64,000 bases of DNA from Tetracentron sinense (GCA_015143295.1 CM026570.1:27749754-27813753); one strand, 5' to 3'. Positions 33,775-44,833 are shown, counted from the first letter of the stretch. Numbers and translations are program-made. The notes: generated by a model not told the origin, from the letters alone.

Positions 33775-34005
33775 AGTCCAGCATAGGGGATACTAGTTGC
33801 GACTGTCTATGAACGACATCTAGGCATACCCAGTCCAGCATAGGGAATACTAGTTGCGACGGTCTATGAACGACATCTAGGCATACCCAGTCTAACATAG
33901 GGGATACTAGTTACGACGGTCTATGAACGGCATCTAGGCATACCCAGTCCAGCATAGGGGATACTAGTTGCGACGGTCTATGAATGGCAGCTAGGCACAC
34001 CTAAG
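33775..34005 (+). repeat. Four 57-bp tandem repeats in the LTR intron slot
   Basis: The units contain CAGTCCAGCATAGGGGATAC, then CTAGTTGCGAC and a partly complementary CTAGGC arm. A related motif with better pairing (CTAGTTGC...GCAACTAG) occurs at 59110-59250 in another LTR. Confidence 0.9.
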
Positions 34006-34279
34006 CAAGCATGATCACAAGCAAGAGCATGACATGACAAGTTTTAAGCACGAAAAGGAGGTTTTAAGTCAAGTCAAGTGCACGATGTTTTCAAGGATTT
34101 TATCAGCTTTTATGAATGCAAGCATGATTATCAACTGCTTTACTTTCTCGTGATGATATGAATTGTTCCTACTTTATATCTGTGAACTGCTTCCCGCTTC
34201 CTATATTGCTATTGTTTTGCTATGACTGTTGGTTAGTATTCGGTACACGCTGAGTATTCCATGCTCAGCCGTACTTCTT

Positions 34280-34399
34280 ATGTCGGTAGGTGATAGCACA
34301 GCGGTTGCCCCTTTTGACGTCTATGCTCCCAGCCCTTGGGTAGAAGAGGAGTATGTCGAGGAACCTATAGAGGAACCTCCGGTAGAGGGTTATTATTAG
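34280..34399 (+). CDS. LTR-embedded acidic small ORF (39 codons)
   Basis: An intact 120-nt frame. It encodes VAPFDVYAPSPWVEEEYVEE, then PIEEPPVEGYY and TAG. The acceptor is TAG|GT instead of CAG|GT, so the splice-like AG is kept while the third base varies. The codons upstream are also open here. Confidence 0.38.
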   Translation: MSVGDSTAVAPFDVYAPSPWVEEEYVEEPIEEPPVEGYY

Positions 34400-34965
34400 A
34401 GGTGGTAAATTCTGAGTGAATAGCTGTGGGTGTGTTAAGAGAGATATATTCTTGTATTTTGGCGGGCTTGTCCGCACTTTCTTTTGTATATCTTTTTGTA
34501 TAACTTGGATCATGTATATGTATATACACATAGAGGTTTTTGGTTAAGTCTTCCGCTGTGCATTGTAATTATGTTTCCGCTATTATGTCTTCTATGGTCT
34601 ATGCTCTAGGTCTTTTACAGGTTATCTTGGTCAAGCAAGTCTTGCAAGTCATGATGAGCCGTCCAAGATTCACTCTAACTCCTAGGGTGGGTTTCGGGGC
34701 ACGACATGCCCAGCTGCACCCACAGCTATAACTATATAAGGTAAAAGGAACCATAAAGTTATATTTGCCTGTGATAATCTAATCACATAACTTTCCTACA
34801 ATATATCCTAAGGACCTTTATCGATATCTCATATCGTATAGATCATCTCATGATCATGGTCAATTACCCATAATGAATGCATAATAGATAAAGAAGAAGT
34901 CTCTATTAAAAAAATTAATAAGAATTTAACAATCTAAATGACTTTTTGGGGCATCATGTCTAACA

Positions 34966-35053
34966 GGAGGCCACTGGTGTTGATGACGAACAGATGTCAT
35001 TATTGATGTGAAAGTTGCAAGGTTAGTACCTCAGAAAGCATGCGGACCCAGCC
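34966..35053 (-). pseudogene. Tat gag N-terminal fragment (88 bp)
   Basis: A short piece of the minus-strand Tat element lies between two insertions. Read across the excised insertions, the frame continues from 39671 (NLLFR) into LGPHAF and then a stop. It contains both duplications GGAGG (34966-34970) and CAGCC (35049-35053). Confidence 0.5.
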
Positions 35054-35414
35054 TGTAGAGCCCCAGAACTTTTTGTCATGTATTGGGACCCGTGCCAAGA
35101 TATGAAGCCCCTGTAATCTTCCATTTCTATGAAATGAGAAATTTTGAACAACTCTAAGTGTTAAGAAGTAGTATTCCTAAGTCGAATATATCGAAAACCC
35201 GAGTTACTGAAACCCATTTACGGATCAGTCGACTTCAGAGGAAATTTAGTCAATAAATAAAGAAGAAATTAGAAATTCTAACATACCAAGAATGTTCCCC
35301 TTCGAAAGACGAATCCAACGCAAGTTGAATCGTCAAAATCGGGCAACCGAGTCAAAAGTTATGGCCAAATTACCAAAGTAAGGAAAAATAAGAGAAAACA
35401 ACAAGATCTGGGAG

Positions 35415-35682
35415 GTGCGATCGATCGCAAGTTTGGTGCGATTGATCGCATGTAGGCGAAATGGGTCCCAAACTCTCGGGGCCATATGTGATAGATGGAT
35501 CCCCAGGTACGATAGATCGCAGGGATCTGCGATCGATCGCAAGAGTGTGCAATCGATCGCATGTAGGGGGAAATCAGACCAGAAATGTTTGGGTTCATGT
35601 GCGATAGATCGCATCCAGGTGCGATCGATCGCAAGGACCTGCGATCGATCGCAGATAAGTGTGCGATCGATCGCATGCGGTA
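35415..35682 (+). promoter_or_regulatory. GCGATCGATCGC palindrome array
   Basis: About ten copies, five of them perfect GCGATCGATCGC and the rest with one or two mismatches. It occupies the slot where related LTRs have CCGATCGATCGG. The CGATCGATCG core is kept and the outer pair is swapped from C...G to G...C. Confidence 0.7.
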
Positions 35683-36774
35683 GCAGATTCTGGATTTGAG
35701 GGTTTTAAACCCTTTTCTTGTTAGGGATCCTCATTTTGGGGGCATTTCTAACCTAGAGGAGAGAAAAGGGGAGAAAGAGGAAGAGAGGATTTTGAGGAAA
35801 TCCTCCAAGGAGCTTGGATTGAGAGATCAAAGGGTGTTCAAGCTTGGGAAATTACAAGCAAGGGGCTTCCCCAAAGCATCACGAGTTCTCCATACCCAAG
35901 TGGGAGTTCTTCCTCAAGTTGGAATCCACATCAAGGGTGTTATTCAACTCCAAATCAAGGTCGGTACCCTACACTACCCTCCTAGTTCATAGTCTCTTTT
36001 ATTTTACGTCTTTCCCTAAATTTATAAACAAGAGAATGTGGGGATGAATGGATGAATGGATGGTGGTGTGCATGTGAATGGGCGATTGGATGCCATGTGT
36101 TTGTTGAAATGAATGAAATGGGGAGGGCATTGTACCAATAATGAATACACATGTGTGTTGTGATCGTTAACCCACCTAAAAATTTAAGATTTATGATTAA
36201 CCATAATGCGCATACCAAATGTTTGATGAAATGCCAAAGTGAATGAAATGAATTGTAAACTAAGAAATGACATACTTAATTGCTTATGGAGATTGCTAGG
36301 GCTTATGATAGTGTGATTCCTCGCTTTCCTTTAAATGGCATACATTATCACTTGCTAAATTGTGATGCTCTGTGTTTTGTGAAATCCCCAAATTGTCATA
36401 TTCAATTTCAAATGAAAGTATGCACACGATTCCACGAGCACGGCATGCATGACATGTTTTTACCGACGGTTTTACAAGAGTAAGGATGTTAGGGGTGGGA
36501 CATATCTTGCGATATGTTTTACCTCGCTTTTGACAAGATGACAAGAACAAGCATTTCTTATGTAGAGCCCCAGACTTTTTCATGCGTAATACATGGCACT
36601 TTCGTAGATAATTTGCCTTTAATGTAGTACAATTAATAAATAAGGAAGAAATTGAAAATTCCGAAATGTCGTAAATATTCCTTTTCGAGGTACGAACCCA
36701 ACGCAAGTTGAATCGTCAAAATCCGACGAACGAGTCAAAAGATATTGCCAAAACAGTTTGGACCTATAGAGCAC

Positions 36775-36958
36775 CGATCGCTCGGTCCATGGAGTGATCG
36801 ATTGGTCCAAAACCGATTGATCGGTAGCTATCGACTGGTCGAAAAATTTGTATGGGGAAATTTTCCAGAGAGTGGATTTTTGACCAGGAGCTCGGTCAAT
36901 TCACCGATCGCTCAATAGGCAACTGATCGATCGGTCATACACACCGATCGCTTGGTCT
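36775..36958 (+). promoter_or_regulatory. CCGATCGATCGG palindrome array, decayed
   Basis: The two-block layout matches 29580-29768, with more point changes (CCGATTGATCGG, GCTCAATAGG). Confidence 0.55.
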
Positions 36959-38360
36959 TCGTGTTTTTGTAGAAATTTCAGTAAGGCTGTTTCAGTCTTT
37001 TGGCGTTTCACTCTTTACTCTTAAGGGTTGCCCAAGCCTTTAGGGCTCATTTACCACACTTTGAAGATATTAGAGAGGAAGAGAGAAGAGAAGGGTTTTC
37101 CTAACCTAGGGTTTGATTTTTGAGAAGAAATCAAAGGGGTTGTGAACCCTAGATCACCTCAAGCTTGGATTGCTTCAAGATCAAGGTTCAAGCTCGTGAG
37201 GAGCACTTTCCCCAAGCTAGGGCAGCAACTCACGCGCGTTTTGGAAGGGGATTCTTTCCCTCATTTTTTAAGGTCGGTACTTCTTGCTACCCTCCTAGTT
37301 ATAGTTCCTCTTTTCCTCCATGTTTCTTTGTTTTCCTTCATCTATACTTGTGCTATGAGTTGGGATGTGTGGATGTTGTGAATGGAGATGGAATGGGCGA
37401 TTGGATGCCAATGGTTGTGTTGTGATAATTGAAATGGGGAGGGCATTGTATCCATAATGAACAAACATGTATGATGAAATTATAACCCACCTAGAAAAGC
37501 ATGTTGTAGGGTTAACAAATAATGAACATACCATGTTTGATGGAATGCCAAGGTGAATAAAATGAATAATAAATTAAGAAAATGCATGCTTAAAGTTTAT
37601 GGAAATTGTTTGGGTTAAGATAGTGTGTTTTCGCATTTTCCCTAAATTGTTTAATTTGTTACTTGTTTAAATGGTGATGTGCAATGTATTGTGAATTCCC
37701 CAAACATGTCATATTTAAATTCAATTGCAAGTATGCACATGACCACCATGAGCACGGCATGCAAGACATGATTTATCGTATTTTCAAGAACGAAGTTTAG
37801 AGGTGGGACATATCCTACGATATGTTTTACCTCGCTTTTCACAAGAAAACAAGAACAAACATTCCACGAGGGGTCTCCCCTCACTCACAAGTGCATAGCA
37901 TAAAGAAGGGCCTCCCTTCCCTCGCAAGTACATACATATCATGAAGAAGGGTCCCTCTCAAGTGCATTGCTAAAGAAGGGTCTCCCTTCCCTCTCAAGGC
38001 ATCTCACAAGCGCATCTCACAAGTACATCTTACAAGTGTATCTCACAAGTTACATGATCACAAGCAAGCACGCATGACATGCATGACATGCATGACATGA
38101 CATGATATACAAGAATCAAGCAAGATAGACAAGACGAGTTTTCAAGCACGAAAATGGCACCTTAAGTCAAGTCAAGCACACGGTGTTTTCAAGGGTTTTA
38201 TCGGCTTTTATGAATGCAAGCATGATTATATACTGCTTTACTTTATTGTTATGATATGAATTATTCCTGCTTTCCTGCTCTATGTATCGCTATTTGTATG
38301 CTATGACTGTTGGTTAGTATTTGGTACCCGCTGAGTATTCTATGCTCAGCCGTACTTCTT

Positions 38361-38451
38361 ATGTCGGCAGGTGATAGCAGAGCGGCTGCTCCTTTTGATG
38401 TCTGTGCTCCTGGAGCCTGTGGAGGAACCTCAGGGTGAGGGTTATTATTAG
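38361..38451 (+). pseudogene. LTR acidic small ORF broken by a 29-bp deletion
   Basis: It starts like the intact frames (AAAPFDVCAP), but 29 bp covering the PWVEEEYV part are missing, which shifts the frame. The remaining DNA still ends in the family GAGGGTTATTATTAG. Confidence 0.5.
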
Positions 38452-38794
38452 GTGGTGGTAGATTCTGAGTGGATAGTTGTGGGTGAGTTGAGAGATGTAT
38501 ATCCATGTATTTTGGCGGGCCTGTCCGCACTTTCTTTTGGACTCCTTTTGTGTAACTCGGATCAATTATGTATATACATAGAGGTTTGGTTAAGTCTTCC
38601 GCTGTGCTATGTTAGTGTATGTTCCCGCTGTTATATCCTCTTTGTATATGCTCTGTGGGTTTTTGCAGGATGGTTTGTCTAGTAAGTCATGTAAGTCATG
38701 ATTAGTCGTCCAAAGTTTACTCTAACTCCTAGGGTGGGTTTTGGGTCGCGACATCTTAGGAGGGAGTTTACACTTCCCTCCCTTCCATGAGGGG

Positions 38795-38905
38795 TCTCCC
38801 CTCACTCACAAGTGCATTGCATTAAAGAAGGGTCTCCCTTCCCTCTCAAGGCATATCATGAAAGAAGGGCCTCCTTTCCCTCTCAAGGCATCTCACAAGC
38901 TCATC
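38795..38905 (+). repeat. GAGGGG/GAAGGG hairpin repeats, outer LTR
   Basis: Three units have both arms matching: GAGGGG-TCT-CCCCTC, GAAGGG-TCT-CCCTTC, and GAAGGG-CCT-CCTTTC with one G-U pair. Confidence 0.8.
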
Positions 38906-39238
38906 TCACAAGTACATGAGCATGTTGAACTCCCAAGCAAGCACGCATGACAGGCATGGTACACGCATGATACAAGCATGACACGACATGACAATACAAG
39001 ACACAAGACAAGACGAGTTTTAAAGCACGAAACGAGGATTTTAAGTCAAGTCAAGTGCACGATGTTTTCAAGAGATTTATCGGTTTTTTTTATTTATGAA
39101 ATGCAAGCATGTATATAAACTGTTTTACCTTTTTGTTATGATATGAATCGCTTCCTGTCTTATATTGTAATTGCTATGCTATGGCTGTTTGTTAGTGTTT
39201 GGTACCCGCTGAGTATTCCATGCTCAGCCGTACTTCTT

Positions 39239-39358
39239 ATGTCGGCAGGTGATAGTGGAGCGGCTGCTCCTTTTGATGTCTATGCTCCCGGCCCATGGGT
39301 GGAGGAGGAGTACGTTGAGGAGCCTGTGGAGGATCCTCAGGGCGAGGGCCACTATTAG
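39239..39358 (+). CDS. LTR-embedded acidic small ORF, longest open context
   Basis: A 120-nt frame with APFDVYAPGPWVEEEYVEE, then PVEDPQGEGHY and TAG. In this copy the frame is open back to ATG 39143, giving 71 codons. The extension has a hydrophobic N-terminal half (IVIAMLWLFVSV) that could look like a signal or membrane segment, but it is interrupted by stops in sister copies. Acceptor-like GGCAG|GT at 39248/39249. Confidence 0.35.
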   Translation: MSAGDSGAAAPFDVYAPGPWVEEEYVEEPVEDPQGEGHY

Positions 39359-39670
39359 GTTGTGGTAGATTCTGAGTGAATAGCTATGGGGAAGATGAGA
39401 TTATATCCATGTATTTTGGTGGGCATGTCCGCACTTTCTTTTGGTGTATTTTTCTTTTGTACCAACTTGGATCATGTATATGTTTATACACGTAGAGGTT
39501 TGGATTAAGTCTTCCGTTGTGCTATGTTAGTGAATGTTTCCGCCATTTATGTACTCTATTGTGTATGCTCTGTGGGTTTTTGCAGGATGGGTTGTCAAGC
39601 AAGTCACGTAAGTCATGATTAGTCATCCAAAGTTCATTCTAACTCTTAGGGTGGGTTTTGGGTCGCGACA

Positions 39671-40288
39671 CAGCCTAAACAGCAAATTCCTGTCTGCCTG
39701 TTCTAAATTCAAAGTAATTCTTGCATTAACAGCCAGATGATCTTGATCACTGCTGTTAATGCCCATTGTGTTGTTTACGGACACTTGTAATCTTGCTCCT
39801 TCTTGCCTTAACTTGATAACATCATTAGGTAATGAACTTTCTTCGAAGAGAACTCTTCTTTTGTTGGCTGTATACTGCTAACTTTTGTCCTTTTTGGAGA
39901 GAAAATTATCCTCGGATGGTAGAGTGCTTGTCCGGGGATCTCCCCCTTTGTTCAGGAACCTTTGTCCGTGGACCATGTCCACGGATTGGCTTGGACCTGT
40001 ATCTGTGAAGGGGCCATGCCTCTGACCCTCGAATTGGCTTGGGCCTCTGTTCTGGGTGGTTGGATCTTCGGTGCCTATACCAGGCTTGGGCCTGTCCATG
40101 GATTGTCTTGAGTATCTGTCCATGGACGGTGATGAATTTTCGTCTGTGGATGGTTTTGAATTTTTATCCGTGGACAGTCTTGGAATTCTGTCAGTGGATA
40201 GTCTTGGAACTTTGTCTGTGGATAGTCTAGATCTCCCATCCATGGACCTTCTTGGAGTTCTGTCCGTGGATAGTCTTTGATTCCCATC
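39671..40288 (-). pseudogene. Tat gag N-terminal extension with STD repeats
   Basis: The minus-strand frame (about 40288 to 39878) is Ser/Asp/Arg-rich, with about ten imperfect units of the type RLSTDRxP/RSMDR. It is followed by NRGPSQFEGQRHGP and a stop at 39878, then readable ANKRRVLFEESSLPNDVI and LRQEGARLQVSVNN. It runs in the same direction as, and upstream of, the gag core at 8283-9833, so I place it at the N-terminus of the same element. It might instead be the separate ORF1 some Ogre-type elements carry. The right border is a junction with copia integrase. Confidence 0.5.
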
Positions 40289-40390
40289 AGATATGGATAT
40301 GTTTATTTGATGCAACACAAATTTGATACTTTTGAAAAGTTCAAAGAATTTAGATTAGAAGTAGAGAATCAAACTGGCAAATCCATAAAG
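40289..40390 (+). pseudogene. Copia integrase fragment, left part
   Basis: It encodes YGYVYLMQHKFDTFEKF, EVENQTGKSIK, the core of a Ty1/copia integrase. The frame is cut by a solo LTR and resumes at 45334 with TRRSDQGGEYLTNNF. The shared TAAAG (40386-40390, 45329-45333) is the target duplication. Confidence 0.85.
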
Positions 40391-40651
40391 TGTCGCGCCC
40401 TAAAATACCCCCTAGGAGTTTAGGGATACTTTAGGTGTGACTATACTTAACCTGGTAAACCATCCTGTAATGAACAAGGCATAATAGATCTAATAGAGAT
40501 ATAACGCAAAGTGTGGAAGTTAAAATATTGCGGAAGCACAAACCAACTTTTTTCTTTCTATAGATGTTTCGTATTCCAAGTTTTATATATAACATAACAG
40601 TAAAGGTGGACATGCCCACCTATCAAAATACAAAAGAAATATAACTCTCTC

Positions 40652-40796
40652 TCACTGGTCACCCCCATGGGGCCAATGGTCTAAGTCCCTTGCCTCCACC
40701 TGAGGCTCTACTACTAGCTCCATGTATGGTTCCTCCTCGTCATAGTCCTCCTTATCCAAGGACTTGGAGCACAGATGTCAAAAGGGGCACGTGTAC
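40652..40796 (-). pseudogene. LTR acidic exon, frameshifted copy
   Basis: After the acceptor the minus strand reads TRAPFDICAPSPW. A one-base shift then leads into DKEDYDEEEPYMELVVEP and a tail ending DHWPHGGDQ, stop. It has the family's PW plus acidic layout. Confidence 0.4.
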
Positions 40797-41003
40797 CTGC
40801 TGACATAAGATGTACGACTGAATATGGAATACTCAGTGAGTACAAGCTCCTAGCTAACAATAATAATAACGAACAAATTTCATATGTAAGCGCTAGAAGA
40901 ATACAATTCATAATCATTTAAAACAACATCATACGAAAGCATTAATCAATTCATAATTCCCATGCAAACCAAAACGCATCTGTGTATTATATAAGTCGTT
41001 ATG

Positions 41004-41362
41004 AGTTTTTCTTATGAGTTTCCTTATGAGTTCCTTATGAGTTTCTTTATGGGATTCCTTATGAGTTCCTTATGAGTTTCCTTATGAGATTCTTTATGAG
41101 TTCCTTATGAGATCCTTTTGAGTTTCCTTATGAGATTCCTTATGAGTTCCTTATGAGTTTTCTTATGAGTTCCTTATGAGTTCCTTATGAGATCCTTATG
41201 AGATCCTTATGAGTTTCCTTATGAGATTCTTTATGAGTTCCTTAGGAGTTCCTTAGGAGTTCCTTATGAGTTTCCTTATGAGATTCCTTATGAGTTCCTA
41301 ATGAGATCCTTATGAATTTCCTTATGAGATTCCTTATGAGTTCCTTATGAGATCCTTATGAG
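41004..41362 (-). repeat. Short tandem array of CTTATGAGTTC units
   Basis: About 30 units of 11-12 bp alternate between CCTTATGAGTTC and CCTTATGAGATC. The unit matches the CTCATAAG part of the hairpin repeats next to it, so the array looks like an expansion of one module of that repeat. Confidence 0.9.
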
Positions 41363-41600
41363 TCAAAGGTTGCAAACCTCCTTAACGATATCCTTAGGAG
41401 CCTTTCTTATGAGCCAAAGGTTAGCACCCTTAACCGGGGCTACCAACCTCCTTGACAATATCCTTATGAGCCTTTCTTGTGAGCCAGAGGTTAGCACCCT
41501 TAACTAAGGCTACCAACCTCCTTGACAATATCTTATGAGCCTTTCTTGTGAGCTAGAGTTTAGCACCCTTAACTGGGGCTACCAACTTCCTTGATAACAT
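41363..41600 (-). repeat. Three hairpin repeats of the GGAGGTTGGTAGCC type
   Basis: This is the minus-strand version of the repeat at 30811-31608, with arms AGGTTAGCACCC and GGCTACCAACCTCC as read on plus, spaced about 66 bp. It sits in the intron-like part of this LTR. Confidence 0.85.
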
Positions 41601-42556
41601 CCTTATCACACTTATGCTTATGAGGTCTTGCTTATTTTCCTTATATTTACACTTGTTTGTTTCACTTCTTATGAGTTTCCTCTTTGTATAAACTTTTCTT
41701 ATTGTTCCCAATATCTTATTCTTATCTCGTGTTTAACTTCATGTAATTGTACTTGAGGATTCAATTCATGTGTGCATTCATGCTCGCGCATAACAATGTG
41801 AGACATCGTAGAGACATGAAACTAAACATCATGTGGCATTTCAACATCTATATAAACTTGTGAGAATTTAAGGAAACAATTATAGCATTTTTCTCTTATC
41901 TTCCACATATGCATTTCATCGTACACATAGCATTCCATATCTCTATAGTCTTTTAATTTCATGGTTTTCTTTTTCAAGCATATCATCAAACATCTTGTGT
42001 GTGTTTATTATGAGTACCTTGCCCCTCACATTTTTCCATCACACATCATTCATTCTATTCACCACCATTTCACTTATCTTGTTTATTTTTGGGAAAAATG
42101 AAGCATTTCAATAAGAGGGATGTGTAAACTCAAGCAACATCATTTTCAAAGAGAAAACCTAGGTTATTACTAATATTAGCTAGGAGGGTGTGCTAACCTT
42201 GAGGATTAACTTCAAATCTTGAAGAAGAACCCTCCTTGGTTGGGAATGTTGCGACCTAAAATACCCCCTAGGAGTTAGGGATACTTTAGCCCATGACCGC
42301 CGTGTCAAACCATCCCGTATGACACATAAGACATACTTAACATCCTGTCAGAGCCCACAAGTTATACATATAACTAAAACAAAGCGGAAGCAATTTAAAA
42401 TAACGTACTCCTATCATTAGGTTCAAGTTTGAATCACATAACATAGTAAACTTTAAGTATGAAGTGGACAAGTCCCACCCTCAATACTGTCAAAATATAT
42501 AATCTAAAGTGGATATTTCCCACTTTCAAAAGACATGACCTTCTACCTCACATCAC

Positions 42557-42678
42557 TCAACAATAGTCTAGATAGGGCCCCCTATCTAGAGCTCCATCAT
42601 CTTGGTAGTGAACCATAGCAGGCTCAGGCTCGTAGTACTCCTCTATCCAAGGCTCAGGAGCAGGTGCATCCACAAAAC
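42557..42678 (-). CDS. Divergent LTR acidic exon ending PYLDYC
   Basis: From the acceptor the minus strand reads FVDAPAPEPWIEEYYEPEPA, then an extended tail ending GPYLDYC and TGA. The LDYC end is shared with the frame at 53692-53832 from another subfamily. There is no ATG at the exon start. The DNA is strongly diverged from the 120-nt copies while APxPEPW-I/V-EE is kept. Confidence 0.42.
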
Positions 42679-43870
42679 CTACCAAAGTCAACAATTCGGC
42701 TGAGCATGGAATACTCAGTGGGTAAAAAATACTAGCTAACAGTGTTATAAACCAACAATATCATGCGAGCACATAGAGAATTAACAATTCATATTTCATA
42801 CTTTAAACTGAACTTGGAAATCATACTTGTATAAATGCATAACTTTTTAAACCTTATCTTTTGAGCTTTCGTAGAAAACAAAACGTATCTTATGAGGTCG
42901 TGCGTAAATCAATTGCTTATGAGTTCTTAAAAATGCTTATGAGTTCTTATGAGTCATGTGAGCCACATATGATGTCTTGTGAGATATGCATGATGCCTTG
43001 TGAGATATGAATGCCTTAAGAGATATGAATGATGCCTTGTGAGATATGAATGCCTTGTGAGATATGAATACCTTGTGAGATATGAATGATGCCTTGCGAG
43101 ATATAAATAATGCCTTGTGAGATATGAATAAGCTTTTGAGATACTTGTGAGCATCTATGATCCCGCAAAATAACTTGTGAGTTCTTATGAGATTTCCTTA
43201 AACATTTCTTATGAATTTTGAAACATCCAACCTATGAGAAATCCGATTCATGCGAGACTAAACCTTTTGACATAATAACATAATCCTTTGAAAGCTCGGA
43301 ATATAACATGTGAGAAATTTGAGTATCATGTTAGACCTAGAATATCTTAAACATAGCACATAGCTCTTATGAGTATCATGGAGATCATAAAATACCTTAA
43401 TAGCATTGAGGCATATGCATAAAGTATCATACATCATAGAAATCTAAACTTTCTTAAACATAGAGAATTACTTTTGTAGGAAACATCATAGAGTGAATAA
43501 TAAAGGGAATTCATAACAAAGCTAGATAGTAGATTATATCTACCTTAAAAGGAAGTTTTTACACTTCTGTGGATCAAAATCAAGCTTGAGGAAACTTGGA
43601 TGAAGCTTTGAGATAGCTGGAACCTTAATTGGAAAAAAAACCAAAAACCCTCTTTTGATTTTAGAACTTGAGAATCACCTTGGGTAGAAAACCCAAGTTC
43701 TAAAACATCAAAAATACTAAAATACCAACCTTAGAAGCAAGGATTTAGCTTCACTTTGGTCTGAGAAGAATGGTTTGAGAAATCAACGTGTTCTTCTTCT
43801 TCTTCTCTTCTTCAATCTCTCAAAAATCCAAGCTTAGGTTTGGGTAAATCCATACCCACGAAATCTCATC

Positions 43871-43878
43871 TATTTATA
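43871..43878 (-). promoter_or_regulatory. TATA box, minus-strand LTR 42247-44645
   Basis: TATAAATA on the minus strand, about 115 bp downstream of the GTCGAC motif array. Confidence 0.6.
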
Positions 43879-44825
43879 GTCTAAAGGCTGTCAAAAATCC
43901 CAAAATATCCTAGGAAAATATCCCAAAATATCTCCCAAGGTTGATGGAAGAGTTCTGGGTTGTTTTGGGACATTTTTGGGCATTTTCGGGGCTGATTCGT
44001 CGATGAGTGGTGCTCATTTGTCGACTAGTGAAGTCCACTCGTCGACTAGTGAAGTTATGACAGGCCTGAGTTTTTCTTACTTTGGTATTTCAACCATAAC
44101 TTTTGATTCACTTATCCAAGTTTGACGATTCAACTTGCGTTGGATTCTTCTTTTGAAGGGGAACAACTTTTATGTTTTGTAAAATTTCTAATTCTTCATT
44201 TTTCATGGACCAATTTGCCGATAAATCTGACTGGTCCGAAAATGGATTTCAGCAGCTCAAATTTTCAGCAGACTTGTTTCTGGAAATCTAACGTTTGACC
44301 CAACCTCGACTCAAAATATGAAAAAGTGATAAACATCAACCTTAAAGAGGGTTTCAATACCTTTCCAAAAATTTAAGAATCACTCAATTTCGATCAGCGG
44401 TGAGAATTCTAGAGCTCTTTAAAGTTGAGAGTATGTTCAGGCATCCCATTCTTTGACACTTGGAGTATGTTATACTCTCATTTTTCCCTAACCCCAAAAA
44501 CACTTTCCCTACATATTTTGATTCATTCAAAACTTTCTTTCATTATAAAACATGAACCCACAATTTCATTAAGGCTTTTGGCCTTGAATGCACTATTCAC
44601 AATACTATTCACATGAACAGTGAACCTAAATTCCGGGGCTCTACAGGGAATCCCAACTTGGTGAAGGATGATCCTTGCTTGAAGGAGATCCAAGCTTAAA
44701 CGGAGAATCCAAGCCTTGATCTCCAATCCAAAAACCCTCCTTGGTTGCTCCCTAATCTCCTCCCTCTCAATCTCTCTTAGTCTCTTTTAGGTTTAGGCTA
44801 AACCAAAACCCCAAAAGTCACCCCC

Positions 44826-44833
44826 TATTTATA
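44826..44833 (-). promoter_or_regulatory. TATA box, minus-strand LTR 40391-45328
   Basis: CCTATAAATAGG on the minus strand, 50-230 bp downstream of the palindrome array 44886-45060. This is the same relative position as in the LTR at 6415. Confidence 0.65.

Larger units (their letters stand above)
32346..34706 (+). mobile_element. Solo LTR, Tekay-type (2361 bp)
   Basis: It begins TGTAGAAACCC and ends GGGGCACGACA, with perfect duplication TGCCC (32341-32345, 34707-34711). It lies 139 bp from the previous solo LTR, in the same host LTR. Palindrome array 32682-32868; donor-like ATG|GTCGGT at 33179/33180, the only donor without AAG; 57-bp repeats 33775-34005; acceptor TCGGTAG|GT at 34289/34290; acidic frame 34280-34399. 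Confidence 0.93.
21319..34965 (-). mobile_element. Unclassified minus-strand solo LTR split by three insertions
   Basis: On the minus strand it starts TGTTAGACATGATGCCCC (34965) and ends CTCCCTTCA (21319). It is flanked by GGAGG at 21314-21318 and 34966-34970. Its parts are 21319-21887, 28131-29370, 32212-32345 and 34712-34965, about 2.2 kb once the insertions are removed. A minus-strand TATA box lies at 21783-21790 with a CT-rich leader after it. The sequence is unrelated to the TGTAGAGCCCC LTRs. The internal family is unknown. The AT-rich stretch 28131-29370 belongs to this LTR and holds no gene. Confidence 0.85.
36561..38753 (+). mobile_element. Nested solo LTR, Tekay-type (2193 bp)
   Basis: It begins TGTAGAGCCCC and ends GGGTCGCGACA, with perfect duplication TCTTA (36556-36560, 38754-38758). 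It lies in the intron-like part of the LTR 35054-39670. CCGATCG array 36775-36958; donor AAG|GTCGGT at 37272/37273; GAAGGG/CCCTTC hairpin repeats 37868-38050; acceptor 38370/38371. Confidence 0.93.
35054..39670 (+). mobile_element. Solo LTR, Tekay-type, GCGATCGATCGC subfamily, with nested LTR
   Basis: Its termini are TGTAGAGCCCC and GGGTCGCGACA, with perfect duplication CAGCC (35049-35053, 39671-39675). Another solo LTR is nested at 36561-38753. Without it the length is about 2.4 kb. Array 35415-35682; donor CAAG|GTCGGT at 35959/35960; hairpin repeats 38795-38905; acceptor 39248/39249; acidic frame 39239-39358. Confidence 0.93.
42247..44645 (-). mobile_element. Nested minus-strand solo LTR, GTCGAC subfamily (2399 bp)
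   Basis: On the minus strand it starts TGTAGAGCCCCGG (44645) and ends GTCGCAACA (42247), with perfect duplication GGGAA (42242-42246, 44646-44650). TATA box 43871-43878. The promoter slot has two to three copies of CACTAGTCGACGAG (43990-44055). Donor AAG|GTAGAT (exon ends 43544); intron-like 42679-43543; acceptor GGTAG|GT. Repeats of CTTGTGAGATATGAATGATG at 42905-43190. Confidence 0.92.

Noticed and set aside
32346-39670. Adjacent LTRs as 5' and 3' LTRs of single elements
   Set aside because: Each LTR has its own target duplication (TGCCC, CAGCC, TCTTA), and host sequence closes perfectly on removal of each, so they are separate solo LTRs.
40039-40280. Plus-strand frames over the STD repeat region (SVDSLGILSVDSLG)
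   Set aside because: They are the complement of the repeat-coding minus-strand frame. The minus strand agrees with the direction of the rest of the Tat element.
42954-43154. Minus-strand frame with HSYLTRH repeats
   Set aside because: It is a translation of the 20-22 bp CTTGTGAGATATGAATGATG repeat in an LTR; nothing suggests a gene.
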